From positions 1-16,294 of the forward strand of contig PXTV01000076.1 in assembly GCA_003022985.1 (NCBI GenBank): a stretch of DNA of 16,294 nt, in the 5' to 3' direction. This stretch comes from Bacteroidetes bacterium SW_11_45_7 (GTDB lineage Bacteria; Bacteroidota; Bacteroidia; Chitinophagales; SW-11-45-7). Shown here one piece after another: positions 7,769 through 15,402 of this stretch. The position numbers were made by a program, and so were the translations under genes. Each line of letters begins with the position of its first letter. Position 1 is the stretch's first letter. The notes under the pieces are model-generated. The model was not told the DNA's origin and ran no database searches. It saw only the letters and a list, made by a program, of their open reading frames with translations.

Positions 7769-8962
7769 ATGCCAAGAGTACTAAGAATTATCAACAGGCT
7801 AAATCTGGGAGGACCAACCTATAACGCAACCTATCTGACGAAATATCTCGAGCCCGAATTTGAAACCTTCCTCGTGGCTGGTATGAAGGATGAGTCCGAG
7901 GCAAGTTCGGAGTTTATCCCAAAAGAACTTGGTGTTGAACCGGTTTATATCCCGGATATGTACCGGTCTATTAACCCATTAAAAGATGGAAAAGCCTACA
8001 GACGAATCCGGAAAATCATCAATGAATTTCAACCGGACATTGTCCATACGCATGCAGCCAAGGCAGGTGCTGTTGGCCGCCTTGCCGCTTCTCATGAAAA
8101 TGTTCCCGTGATTCTGCATACATTCCACGGCCATGTTTTTCACTCCTATTTTCATCCCTTGAAATCAAAGATATTCCTCGAAATCGAGCGCTATCTTGCT
8201 AAAAAAAGCACGCGATTAATCGCTATCAGCGACTTACAAAAGGATGAGTTAGCCAGGGATTTTAAGGTTGCCTCTCAAAATAAATTCAGTGTTGTTCCTC
8301 TTGGATTTGACTTGAATCGATTCATGAATAATCAGCAACAGAAACGCCAACAATTCCGGCAGCGATATAACATCCAGGATGATGAAATTGCTGTAGGGAT
8401 TATTGGCAGATTAGTACCTATAAAAAATCATAACCTGTTCCTCGATGCACTGGCAAAAGTCGCGAGCCAAAGCCGAAAAAAGATGAGGGCATTCATTATA
8501 GGCGATGGTGAAGAAAGGGAAAACATCTATATCAAGGTCAATCAGTTAGGCCTTAGCTGCTCACTGCCGCATCAAAATGGCACTTGCTCTTCCTTTCTTA
8601 CATTCACATCATGGTATAAAGATATTGATGAAGTGAATGCTGGCCTGGACATTGTTGCCCTCACCTCAAATAATGAAGGAACTCCTGTAAGTTTAATTGA
8701 AGCCCAGGCAGCTAATAAACCCATTGTATCAACAGATGTAGGAGGTGTTGGCGACATTGTTCAACATGATGAAACCGCCTTATTATCTCCTCCTTTTGAT
8801 ACGCAAAAGTTTGCCCTCAACTTATTGAAGATGATTGAAGATGATGATTTCCGCCTCAGATTAGGCCAGAAAGGGGCAGAATACGTTCAAGAAAAGTACC
8901 ATTATACAAGCTTGATCAATAATATTTCACAGCTTTATCAAGAACTATTGAATGGTGTTTGA
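7769..8962 (+). CDS. GT4 family glycosyltransferase
   Basis: This is a 397-residue retaining GT-B glycosyltransferase. The N-terminus has the acceptor loop of the family (RLNLGGPTYN, with GG in the usual place), then DIVHTHAAKAGAVGR and TFHGHVFHSYF. The C-terminal donor domain has VGIIGRLVPIKNH, FIIGDGEERE, DIVALTSNNEGTPVSLIEAQ with the E-x7-E pair Glu303/Glu311, and STDVGGVGD. A stretch at about 264-276 carrying two cysteines sits between the usual helix and the FTSW-type strand; it looks like an insertion. An A/G-rich AAAAGGA stretch precedes the ATG at a plausible ribosome-site distance. It is separated from asnB by 163 bases with their own promoter-like boxes, and from the export genes by 76 bases. 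The sugar is unknown. Confidence 0.92.
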   Translation: MPRVLRIINRLNLGGPTYNATYLTKYLEPEFETFLVAGMKDESEASSEFIPKELGVEPVYIPDMYRSINPLKDGKAYRRIRKIINEFQPDIVHTHAAKAGAVGRLAASHENVPVILHTFHGHVFHSYFHPLKSKIFLEIERYLAKKSTRLIAISDLQKDELARDFKVASQNKFSVVPLGFDLNRFMNNQQQKRQQFRQRYNIQDDEIAVGIIGRLVPIKNHNLFLDALAKVASQSRKKMRAFIIGDGEERENIYIKVNQLGLSCSLPHQNGTCSSFLTFTSWYKDIDEVNAGLDIVALTSNNEGTPVSLIEAQAANKPIVSTDVGGVGDIVQHDETALLSPPFDTQKFALNLLKMIEDDDFRLRLGQKGAEYVQEKYHYTSLINNISQLYQELLNGV

Positions 8963-8979
8963 CAGGCCACATGGTTCTG

Positions 8980-9010
8980 TTTTACAGGAATTGATTATTG
9001 CTTAGCTTTG
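8980..9010 (+). promoter_or_regulatory. Bacteroidota-type promoter before the export genes
   Basis: TTTT at 8980-8983, a 19-base spacer, then TAGCTTTG at 9003-9010, a full match to TAnnTTTG and one base off TTTG at -33. The predicted start of transcription near 9017 leaves a 5' leader of about 22 bases before the Wza-like gene. It would drive the wza-wzc-wecA-crcB unit. Confidence 0.5.
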
Positions 9011-9038
9011 CTCGTTTGAAATCAAGCAAAATCCTTTC

Positions 9039-9806
9039 ATGAAAAGGCCTTTCTTATTTCTTTTACTACTGTTTGTGGTCCTCCAATCCTGCAAATTATT
9101 CTATCCGAATCGGCTACTCCGCTCCGATAAAGATTACTATTATTATGAGCTGGGCGAGAAGATGATCGGGGAACAGACGATTGAACCCACAGATCGGTTT
9201 ACATTACAGGTTTATGCAAGAAAGGGGTATGATTTGGTTGATGTTCTGAATCAAGGCGGTGGTGGCGGTCAAAGACAACGTAGTGGTGGAGGGGGCATTT
9301 CCTACCGTGTGGAAAAAGACGGATTTGCTGAATTGCCGGTGCTCGGAAGGGTAAAAGTAGATGGTTTAAAGAAACTGGAACTTGAAGAACTCCTTGAGAA
9401 AAAGTACGCCAAACACTTTAACGATCCATACATCATTTTGGAAATTATTAACAGAAAAGTTTTATTTTTTCCCGGTGAAGGAGATGCTCAAGTCATTGAA
9501 CTACCAGAAGAAAAAACAACCTTGCTGGAATTAATAGCAATAGCAGGTGGCATACCTAAAGGCTCTAAATCTCATAAAATAAGGCTGTTAAGAGGTGACT
9601 ATGCAAACCCCAAAATTAAACAGGTTGACTTATCAAAGATTAGTGGCATGAAAGATGCATCTATTATTGTAAAAGATAATGATATTGTGGTTGTGGAGCC
9701 TACTTCTGAGGTGATTCCTTCTGTCCTGCAAGAGCTCAATCCTATACTGAGTTTAATATCAACACTTACTACATTTTACGTTCTCATCACAAACCTGGGC
9801 AACTGA
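9039..9806 (+). CDS. wza: Wza-like polysaccharide export outer-membrane lipoprotein
   Basis: This is a 255-residue protein that would form the outer-membrane exit channel for the polymer. Residues 1-18 are a lipoprotein signal peptide with a lipobox ending LQSC, so Cys18 would be lipidated. The polysaccharide export domain runs from about 52 (DRFTLQVYARKGYDLVDVL) to 138 (DPYIILEI), followed by a beta-grasp SLBB-like domain at about 139-222. The C-terminal hydrophobic stretch 229-252 fits the amphipathic helix that forms the Wza pore. A Gly-rich insertion (GGGGG at 73-77 and GGGG at 83-86) interrupts the export domain. At 255 residues it is shorter than E. coli Wza (379) but normal for Bacteroidota, which often have one SLBB repeat. 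The co-polymerase gene starts 7 bases after its stop codon. Confidence 0.9.
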   Translation: MKRPFLFLLLLFVVLQSCKLFYPNRLLRSDKDYYYYELGEKMIGEQTIEPTDRFTLQVYARKGYDLVDVLNQGGGGGQRQRSGGGGISYRVEKDGFAELPVLGRVKVDGLKKLELEELLEKKYAKHFNDPYIILEIINRKVLFFPGEGDAQVIELPEEKTTLLELIAIAGGIPKGSKSHKIRLLRGDYANPKIKQVDLSKISGMKDASIIVKDNDIVVVEPTSEVIPSVLQELNPILSLISTLTTFYVLITNLGN

Positions 9807-9813
9807 CGGAAAT

Positions 9814-12246
9814 ATGGCCAAGGATAGTTCTTTTCTGGCATCCTTACAACAACTTGTAGGTAGAGATATTAACATAGGGTTGATTCTATCAATCATCAAC
9901 CGGAGTCTGATTTGGATTCTTCTCTTATTTCTCCTCGCTTCGGGTATTGTTGTCGTCTATTTACGCTATACACCCCCTACATATAAGACGTCAGCAACAA
10001 TAATGAAAAAAACTGACAAGAAACGTCAATTATTAGGAGTAGAAGGTCTTTTGACGGAAAATCAAGGCAATGTAGATCGTGAAGTCCAATTGATTCAGTC
10101 GAGATTATTGGTTCAACGAGCCCTGGATAAATTACCATTTCAAGTAAGCTACTTTAAAGAAGGCAGAACACAGTTCGTATCAACGCAACTTTATACTCAT
10201 TCACCTTTCACTATTGATGTAAAAGAAGTAAAAAACAGTACAGTCCATGGTCTGCCCATTGATTTCAATATCATCAATGAAAACTCATTTCAGCTTAGTT
10301 TTACCATAGATGGACAGGATTATCAGGAAACTTTTCGTACAGATCAGTTCTTTGAAACGCCTTTCTTTACCCTTAAGGCTTCACTCGATTCATCTGTCAT
10401 TCGCAACATCGAAGATTATCGTGACTCGGATTATTATTTCAAAATCAATGACCAATATGAACTTGCATCAAAAATTAAGCACGATATAAAAGTCAATCCA
10501 CTCAATAGAAATACGCAAACCATTGAAATTTCATACAAAGAGGCAAACGCTCCCAAAGCAAAAGATATAGTAAGTTCCATCGCCAATGAATTTATCAAAT
10601 ACGATGTGGAGCGTAAAAAGGAAAGCGCCACACAAATGCTCAGCTTTATCAACAAGCAAGTGGATTCTCTGAGAGGGGAGTTAATTGAGTTACAGGATTC
10701 CATGAAGCAATACAGGATGCAAAATAAATTCCTGAATCCTGAACAAGAAGCATCTGGCTTAATGTCGAGCCTGAACGAGCTGGAGAATCAACAGGGGAAG
10801 TTGATGTTCGACATTAAGATGATCGATTGGGTGAAGCAATATATAGAGCAACAAAGGGATGTTTCAGAAATGGCAGGTGGTTTGGCTCAAGGTGACATGA
10901 GTGGCTTTCAAAATTATATTCAAAGATTAAAACAACTAAAACAAAAACGGCAAGAGCTCTCATTAGATGTGACCAGTGAACATCCGCAATTGGAAATGGT
11001 GAATCAACAAATTGAAGATGTTAAAAACAATCTTTTCAAAAGCCTTGAAAACCAAAAAAGAACGATTGAATTTAAGCTCGAGGATATTCGTCAGAAATAC
11101 AGGGAAAAACTCAGCGAAATGTTGAATTTACCGGAGCGGGAAGCTGAGTTTGCCCGGCTTAAAAGGAGATATAATATAAAAGAAAAATTTTACCAAAATC
11201 TACTCGACAAACAAGCCGAATACTCCATTGCCCAAGCTGGTATTGTATCAGATTATGTATTACTAAAAGATGCAAATATTCCCAACAATCCGGTTGCTCC
11301 TAAAAGTATCTTTATATGGGCTATTGCTTTGGGCGCTTCTTTTATCTTATCGCTTTTGATTATTGCCGTAAGGTATATGATGCATAATACGATCATCTCT
11401 CTTGATGATGTGGCAATTGCAACAGATGCCGCCATCCTGGGCCTCATACCTACTTATCCAAAAGGTGAGACAGCCCCGACCTTTGTTGTCAATAAAAACC
11501 CGAAATCAATTATATCAGAAGCATTTCGTTCTGTAAGGGCTAATCTTCAATTTGTCGCTAAAAAACCCGGTTCCCAAACACTTGCTATTACTTCCACTAT
11601 TTCCGGGGAAGGGAAAACCTTTATTGCCATGAATCTGGCAGGCGTCCTGGGCTTTTTGGAAAAGAAAATTGCAGTAGTGGATTTGGACATGAGAAGGCCT
11701 CGAATTCACAAATTGATCAGTGTGGATAACAGCAAGGGTATGAGTACAATATTAGTGGGAAAAGACAGCATTGATAACTGCATTTTTAAAACCGAGATCG
11801 ACAATGTAGAAATTATTCCTGCCGGCCCTACACCTCCCAACCCGTCCGAATTGATTTTGTCGCCCGCCTATAATGAAGTAATGCAGGAACTTAAGGAAAA
11901 ATACGACTACATCATTTTCGACACACCACCTATTGGCTTGGTAACAGATGCTCTGGAAATCATCAAAAAAGCTGATTACCCGATTTATTCATTTAGGGCC
12001 GATTATTCCAATCGTGCTTTTATCGGCAACATTAACCGCCTAATCCATGAAAACAAAATTTCCCAGTTATCAGTGATCCTTAACGATGTGGGACGTGGTG
12101 TATCCGGTAATTATTATGGGTATTATTCCGGGTATGGGTATGGATACGGATACGGGTATGGCTATGGATACGGGTATGGCTATTATGCGGAAGATCATAC
12201 CCAAAAACCAGGTTTGTTAAAACGTCTTTTCGGCAAGAAGAGTTAA
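9814..12246 (+). CDS. wzc: Wzc-like polysaccharide co-polymerase / BY-kinase
   Basis: This is an 810-residue inner-membrane tyrosine kinase that sets chain length and couples synthesis to the Wza channel. A first membrane helix lies at about 30-47, then a Wzz-type periplasmic domain with long coiled-coil helices (about 260-480). A PNNPVAPKS motif leads into the second helix at about 498-520. The cytoplasmic kinase has Walker A SGEGKT at 597-602 (Lys601), Walker A' VVDLDMRRPR (Asp623, Asp625) and Walker B IIFDTPP (Asp703). The C-terminal tail is a tyrosine cluster with nine Gly-Tyr dipeptides (773-790), the expected autophosphorylation region, ending in a basic segment (LLKRLFGKKS). It follows the Wza-like gene directly, which is the usual pairing. 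No cognate phosphatase gene is in the window. Full length, with no damage seen. Confidence 0.95.
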   Translation: MAKDSSFLASLQQLVGRDINIGLILSIINRSLIWILLLFLLASGIVVVYLRYTPPTYKTSATIMKKTDKKRQLLGVEGLLTENQGNVDREVQLIQSRLLVQRALDKLPFQVSYFKEGRTQFVSTQLYTHSPFTIDVKEVKNSTVHGLPIDFNIINENSFQLSFTIDGQDYQETFRTDQFFETPFFTLKASLDSSVIRNIEDYRDSDYYFKINDQYELASKIKHDIKVNPLNRNTQTIEISYKEANAPKAKDIVSSIANEFIKYDVERKKESATQMLSFINKQVDSLRGELIELQDSMKQYRMQNKFLNPEQEASGLMSSLNELENQQGKLMFDIKMIDWVKQYIEQQRDVSEMAGGLAQGDMSGFQNYIQRLKQLKQKRQELSLDVTSEHPQLEMVNQQIEDVKNNLFKSLENQKRTIEFKLEDIRQKYREKLSEMLNLPEREAEFARLKRRYNIKEKFYQNLLDKQAEYSIAQAGIVSDYVLLKDANIPNNPVAPKSIFIWAIALGASFILSLLIIAVRYMMHNTIISLDDVAIATDAAILGLIPTYPKGETAPTFVVNKNPKSIISEAFRSVRANLQFVAKKPGSQTLAITSTISGEGKTFIAMNLAGVLGFLEKKIAVVDLDMRRPRIHKLISVDNSKGMSTILVGKDSIDNCIFKTEIDNVEIIPAGPTPPNPSELILSPAYNEVMQELKEKYDYIIFDTPPIGLVTDALEIIKKADYPIYSFRADYSNRAFIGNINRLIHENKISQLSVILNDVGRGVSGNYYGYYSGYGYGYGYGYGYGYGYGYYAEDHTQKPGLLKRLFGKKS
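12130..12183 (+). repeat. Gly-Tyr codon repeat with a perfect 18-bp tandem duplication
   Basis: Nine Gly-Tyr codon pairs lie in the kinase tail. Positions 12148-12165 and 12166-12183 are identical 18-base copies (GGATACGGGTATGGCTAT). The earlier pairs (12130-12147) use different synonymous codons. Gain or loss of an 18-base unit keeps the frame and changes the tail by three Gly-Tyr pairs. Confidence 0.9.
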
Positions 12247-12265
12247 TTCATAACCCTGATGTATC

Positions 12266-13357
12266 ATGGTAGATGAGGTTGTTTTAGCAAGTTCCCTGGG
12301 AATGTTGGCAGGAGCTGCATTCCTTTCTTTTCTGATCAATTACCTTTTGCTCCGCTTTTCAAGGAATTTGGGGATGCGCCAGGTATCTGATGAACCCATT
12401 CTCCGCTGGGGGGTAACATCAAAGCCCTCCCTTGGTGGCTTTTCCTTTCTTATTGTTTTTCTCATAGCTTTAGCTGCTTATGGCCTTTTCCCCTCTTCCC
12501 GGGAAATGTTCAACAAAGAACTCCTCGGTCTTTTATTAGCTTGTACGCTGGGTTTTTTAATCGGTTTGGCAGACGACACCTACAATACCAATCCGCTTGT
12601 AAAATTCATAGGCCAGTTTATTTGTGCCAATATTCTCATCAGCACTGGCCTTGTAATAGACATGACGCCAGTATACGGCCTGAATTACTTCATTACTTCA
12701 CTTTGGATCATCGGGCTTATGAACTCCATCAACATGCTCGATAATATGGACGCCATAACAGCTATTACATCTGTATTCATTATCATCGGGGCCATGTTGA
12801 TGATCATTCTTCAGCCTGATTATTCATCTCTTTACTTAATCATATTAACTGGCGTGCTTGGAGCGCTTATCGGGTTTCTGTATTACAACTGGCATCCCTC
12901 GAAGATGTACATGGGCGACACCGGAAGTCAATTCTTAGGGGTATTTCTTGCCGGTATTTCCCTTCTGTTTTTTTGGCACTTCAGGGATCCAACGGTTGAG
13001 TATTTTCAACTTAAACAACTTGTGATTCCGGCACTTATTTTCATCGTTCCCTTAGTAGATACCGGAACCGTTTTTATAAGAAGACTTGCCCGAAGACAAT
13101 CCCCTTTTGTGGGAGGAAAAGACCACATAACCCATCACCTGGCCTATTTAGGGTTATCCGATAGCTGGGTAGCTATCACCTTAGGAAGTATTTCGCTCAT
13201 TTCCGTCTTCCTATTGGCATGGGTGACCAGTTTAATGGGGCAGTGGACGTTTTTATACAGTGTGATTGGCCTGGGCTATTTTCTTTTTGTTTTTATTCTT
13301 TTCCAGATCCTCTATAACATTGCCCAAAAAAGGGCTAAAGCAAAAGAACTGACATAA
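12266..13357 (+). CDS. WecA/TagO-like undecaprenyl-phosphate sugar-1-phosphate transferase
   Basis: This is a 363-residue polytopic membrane enzyme of the MraY/WecA superfamily. It transfers a HexNAc-1-phosphate (often GlcNAc-1-P) from a UDP-sugar to undecaprenyl phosphate, starting the lipid-linked unit. About ten or eleven membrane segments are visible. Family motifs are KPSLGG near residue 52, the Mg-binding ADD at 102-104, NxxDxxD with Asn156, Asp159 and Asp162, YMGDTGS with Asp218, and the cytoplasmic loop GGKDHITHHL with His287, His290 and His291. It starts 19 bases after the kinase gene and shares one base with crcB, so it belongs to the export operon. Because Bacteroidota also use TagO-like enzymes elsewhere, the exact sugar is not certain. 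The MraY of peptidoglycan synthesis is less likely given the EPS context. Confidence 0.9.
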   Translation: MVDEVVLASSLGMLAGAAFLSFLINYLLLRFSRNLGMRQVSDEPILRWGVTSKPSLGGFSFLIVFLIALAAYGLFPSSREMFNKELLGLLLACTLGFLIGLADDTYNTNPLVKFIGQFICANILISTGLVIDMTPVYGLNYFITSLWIIGLMNSINMLDNMDAITAITSVFIIIGAMLMIILQPDYSSLYLIILTGVLGALIGFLYYNWHPSKMYMGDTGSQFLGVFLAGISLLFFWHFRDPTVEYFQLKQLVIPALIFIVPLVDTGTVFIRRLARRQSPFVGGKDHITHHLAYLGLSDSWVAITLGSISLISVFLLAWVTSLMGQWTFLYSVIGLGYFLFVFILFQILYNIAQKRAKAKELT

Positions 13358-13725
13358 TGCAGTGGCTGGCCGTATTTCTTGGCGGTGGATTGGGCAGTGT
13401 TTTGCGTTTTGGTGTAAACCGCCTTGCCGTCAATATGCCTCTCCATTATCCATGGGGTACCTTCTTTGCCAATATCATAAGCAGCTTTGTGCTGGGAATG
13501 ATTATTGGTCTTTCATTGCAAAAAAGCCAGTTTAATCCCCTCCTGAAACTATTCTTTGTCACCGGTCTCTGTGGGGGTTTCAGTACATTTTCCACATTTA
13601 GTTTTGAGACATTCCGGCTTCTGAAAGAGGGCAATTATTTGATGGGCGGTATTAATATCCTCACCAGCATAGTATTCTGTCTTATTGCAATAGGGCTTGG
13701 TCTGGCTTTAGGCAAGAACTTGTGA
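13357..13725 (+). CDS. crcB: CrcB/Fluc fluoride ion channel
   Basis: This is a 122-residue inner-membrane protein with four hydrophobic helices that exports toxic fluoride as a dual-topology dimer. Family signatures are GGGLGSVLRF (9-18), YPWGTFFANI with Asn39, and GLCGGFSTFSTFSFE (70-84), which carries the central Na-binding turn and the Phe78/Phe81 fluoride-path residues. The length is typical. Its ATG overlaps the TAA of the WecA/TagO-like gene (TAATG), so translation is probably coupled. No room exists for a fluoride riboswitch directly in front of it. Expression would follow the polysaccharide operon. Confidence 0.93.
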   Translation: MQWLAVFLGGGLGSVLRFGVNRLAVNMPLHYPWGTFFANIISSFVLGMIIGLSLQKSQFNPLLKLFFVTGLCGGFSTFSTFSFETFRLLKEGNYLMGGINILTSIVFCLIAIGLGLALGKNL

Positions 13726-13784
13726 AGGCCTCAGCAAATCAATACCATGATGAGCTAAAGTGGTAAATTTGTTTAGGCCTTTTT
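13726..13784 (+). terminator. Possible weak hairpin terminator after crcB
   Basis: AAGGCCT at 13726-13732 is an exact inverted match of AGGCCTT at 13775-13781, followed by further T to 13784. The loop is 42 bases, much longer than normal for an intrinsic terminator, and it contains the TAAATTTG box. This is weakly supported. Confidence 0.2.
13764..13771 (+). promoter_or_regulatory. Possible -7 box of the dioxygenase gene
   Basis: TAAATTTG fully matches the Bacteroidota -7 consensus TAnnTTTG and lies 61 bases before the dioxygenase ATG. No good TTTG sits 19-21 bases upstream, so only half of the promoter is supported. Confidence 0.3.
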
Positions 13785-13832
13785 CCATACAAGGCTTATC
13801 CTTCATGCTTATCTTACGAAACACCTCTTTTT

Positions 13833-14789
13833 ATGGACTTGACACCGGAGATCAAAGAGCGGCTCGAACAACTCGAAAAAAAGTATTCCGAAACAGGGCA
13901 GGACCTGGTTTCTTACATGGATGGGCTCCTTTACCAGGACTACCTCCGTTATTGGGAGTATATCAATCTCGATGTTCTCCTCAGTTTACAACAACCACGT
14001 ACTTCTTTCCCCGATGAAAAGATTTTCATCCTCTATCACCAAATCACCGAGCTCTATTTCCGGCTTATGCTCCACGCTATGGAGCAGGTGGCTAAACAGG
14101 AAGAATTGAATGCTGCCCTCCTGAAAAAACAGCTAAGACGCCTCATCAGCTATGTGGATAACCTGATCAACTCCTTTGAAATTATGATCGATGGGATGGA
14201 GCCCGATGAGTTCATGAAATTCCGCATGGCGCTTCTCCCGGCCAGTGGATTTCAATCAGGGCAATTCCGGATGGTTGAGACCGCTTCCACGGATTTTATC
14301 AACCTTGTCCATCCTCAGGATCGGGCTAAACTTTCGGAGAACAGCTCTTTTGAGGACATCCTGGAACATCACTATTGGAAAAAAGGAGCAACAGAACTGG
14401 CCACAGGTAAGAAGACGTTAACGCTCACCCAATTTGAGGAAAAGTACGATCAAACGTTCCTCCAAATGGCGAAAGATTATAAGGACAAGAATTTGTATGC
14501 TGCTTATCGTTCACTTTCTGAAAATGAGCGGAACGATGAGGAGCTGATTGAGCTGATGCGTACTTACGATCTTAAGATGCGCGTGCATTGGCCGCTCATG
14601 CACTACAAATCAGCCGCCCGTTATCTGCAAAAGGACCAGGAGGATATCAAAGCCACGGGCGGCACCAACTGGCAGCAATACCTGCCGCCCAAGAACCAGC
14701 GGATCATCTTTTTCCCGGGGCTGTGGACGGAGGAAGAGATCGACAAGTGGGGCAAAAAGTACATTGAAGATATTATGCACTCTTCATAA
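13833..14789 (+). CDS. Tryptophan 2,3-dioxygenase family protein
   Basis: This is a 318-residue, mainly helical protein of the heme-dependent dioxygenase family that oxidises L-tryptophan to N-formylkynurenine in the cytosol. YQDYLRYWEYINLDVLLSLQ near the N-terminus, FILYHQITELYFRLML with the substrate-contact His69, and SGFQSGQFRMVE with Arg146 (the carboxylate-binding Arg of TDO) are clear family signatures. The proximal heme ligand should be one of the histidines in RVHWPLMHYKSA (His252 or His257). Instead of the classical GTGGSSG loop it has ATGGTNWQQYLPP, and spacing from the histidine is longer. It is therefore a divergent subfamily and a related substrate cannot be excluded. It stands alone on the plus strand, 107 bases after crcB, and converges on the ridA-like gene 45 bases away. 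Confidence 0.85.
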   Translation: MDLTPEIKERLEQLEKKYSETGQDLVSYMDGLLYQDYLRYWEYINLDVLLSLQQPRTSFPDEKIFILYHQITELYFRLMLHAMEQVAKQEELNAALLKKQLRRLISYVDNLINSFEIMIDGMEPDEFMKFRMALLPASGFQSGQFRMVETASTDFINLVHPQDRAKLSENSSFEDILEHHYWKKGATELATGKKTLTLTQFEEKYDQTFLQMAKDYKDKNLYAAYRSLSENERNDEELIELMRTYDLKMRVHWPLMHYKSAARYLQKDQEDIKATGGTNWQQYLPPKNQRIIFFPGLWTEEEIDKWGKKYIEDIMHSS

Positions 14790-14834
14790 AGACCTCTCTA
14801 AACCGGAAAAGGTCATATCAACCTTGTGAACACA

Positions 14835-15269
14835 TCATTCATCTACAGTAGCAATGCACTTCAGCTCGATGGCGATCGGGGTGGGAAGGCGGTTCACCTC
14901 AACTGTAGTCCGGCAGGGTTGTACGCTCCAAAAACATTCCTCGTAAATCTTGTTGAATGTCTCAAAATCGTTGTGGATATCGGTGAGGAAAACGGTTACA
15001 TCGACAAGATTCTCCCAGCGCGAGCCACTATCTTCCAACACACTTCGCACATTATCAAAAACAGCGTGGCACTGTTTCTCGATATCGTAGCTCACCACAT
15101 CTCCATTTTCACCCTTTTCAAGCCCCGGCACTTCACTTGTTTGCGGATCCCGTGGCCCTAAACCCGAGAGAAAAAGCAAGTTCCCTACTTGTTTGGCGTG
15201 TGGATATTTCCCCACAGGTTTCGGGGCTTTGAACGTGAAAAACGGATTGGATTCCTGACTTGCTCCCAT
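14835..15269 (-). CDS. RidA family protein, possibly 2-aminomuconate deaminase
   Basis: This is a 144-residue member of the YjgF/YER057c/RidA family, cytosolic trimers that hydrolyse imines or enamines. VGKYPHAKQVGNLLFLSG (19-36), Arg120 in PCRTTVEVNRLP (the residue equivalent to the catalytic Arg of RidA) and IELKCIA with Glu135 mark the active cleft. The GKYPHAK start and the longer GPRDPQTSEVPG loop resemble the 2-aminomuconate deaminase branch (AmnD/NbaF), which acts late in the kynurenine route, more than the housekeeping RidA. Convergence with a tryptophan dioxygenase gene supports this reading, but the subfamily call is inference. Housekeeping RidA remains possible. It lies 133 bases after uvrA on the same strand. 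Confidence 0.88.
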   Translation of the reverse strand: MGASQESNPFFTFKAPKPVGKYPHAKQVGNLLFLSGLGPRDPQTSEVPGLEKGENGDVVSYDIEKQCHAVFDNVRSVLEDSGSRWENLVDVTVFLTDIHNDFETFNKIYEECFWSVQPCRTTVEVNRLPTPIAIELKCIATVDE

Positions 15270-15376
15270 AAATATGTAATGTTTTGCTTACCCGTTGAAA
15301 TGCAAATAAGCTATTGATCCATTCTTTATATAAAAGTAAAATTGTTTTGAGACTTTTGCCAGCATTCTAAGCCTTT

Positions 15377-15384
15377 CAAACCTA
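15377..15384 (-). promoter_or_regulatory. Possible -7 box for the RidA-family gene
   Basis: On the minus strand this reads TAGGTTTG, a full match to TAnnTTTG. It is just downstream of the uvrA stop codon and would give a leader of about 100 bases. No TTTG is found at the right distance, so support is partial. Confidence 0.25.
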
Positions 15385-15402
15385 CCATGTTGATCATACC
15401 AT

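Noticed and set aside
7729..7825. Alternative upstream ATG codons (7729, 7735) for the GT4 gene
   Set aside because: They are in another frame that stops after about 30 codons; ATG 7769 has an A/G-rich ribosome site and begins a normal GT-B strand.
13300..13357. Fluoride riboswitch ahead of crcB
   Set aside because: The region codes for the end of the WecA/TagO-like enzyme and I could not find the crcB-motif RNA pattern.
13760..14017. Open frame of about 85 codons overlapping the start of the dioxygenase gene
   Set aside because: It overlaps a well-supported dioxygenase reading frame in another phase, and its translation is low-complexity without family features.
14791..14816. Hairpin GACCT / AGGTC between the convergent dioxygenase and RidA-family genes
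   Set aside because: Only five paired bases with mismatches beyond and no T tract on either strand.
14826..15161. Plus-strand open frame opposite the RidA-family gene
   Set aside because: It is antisense to a clear RidA-family protein and its translation shows no recognisable domain.
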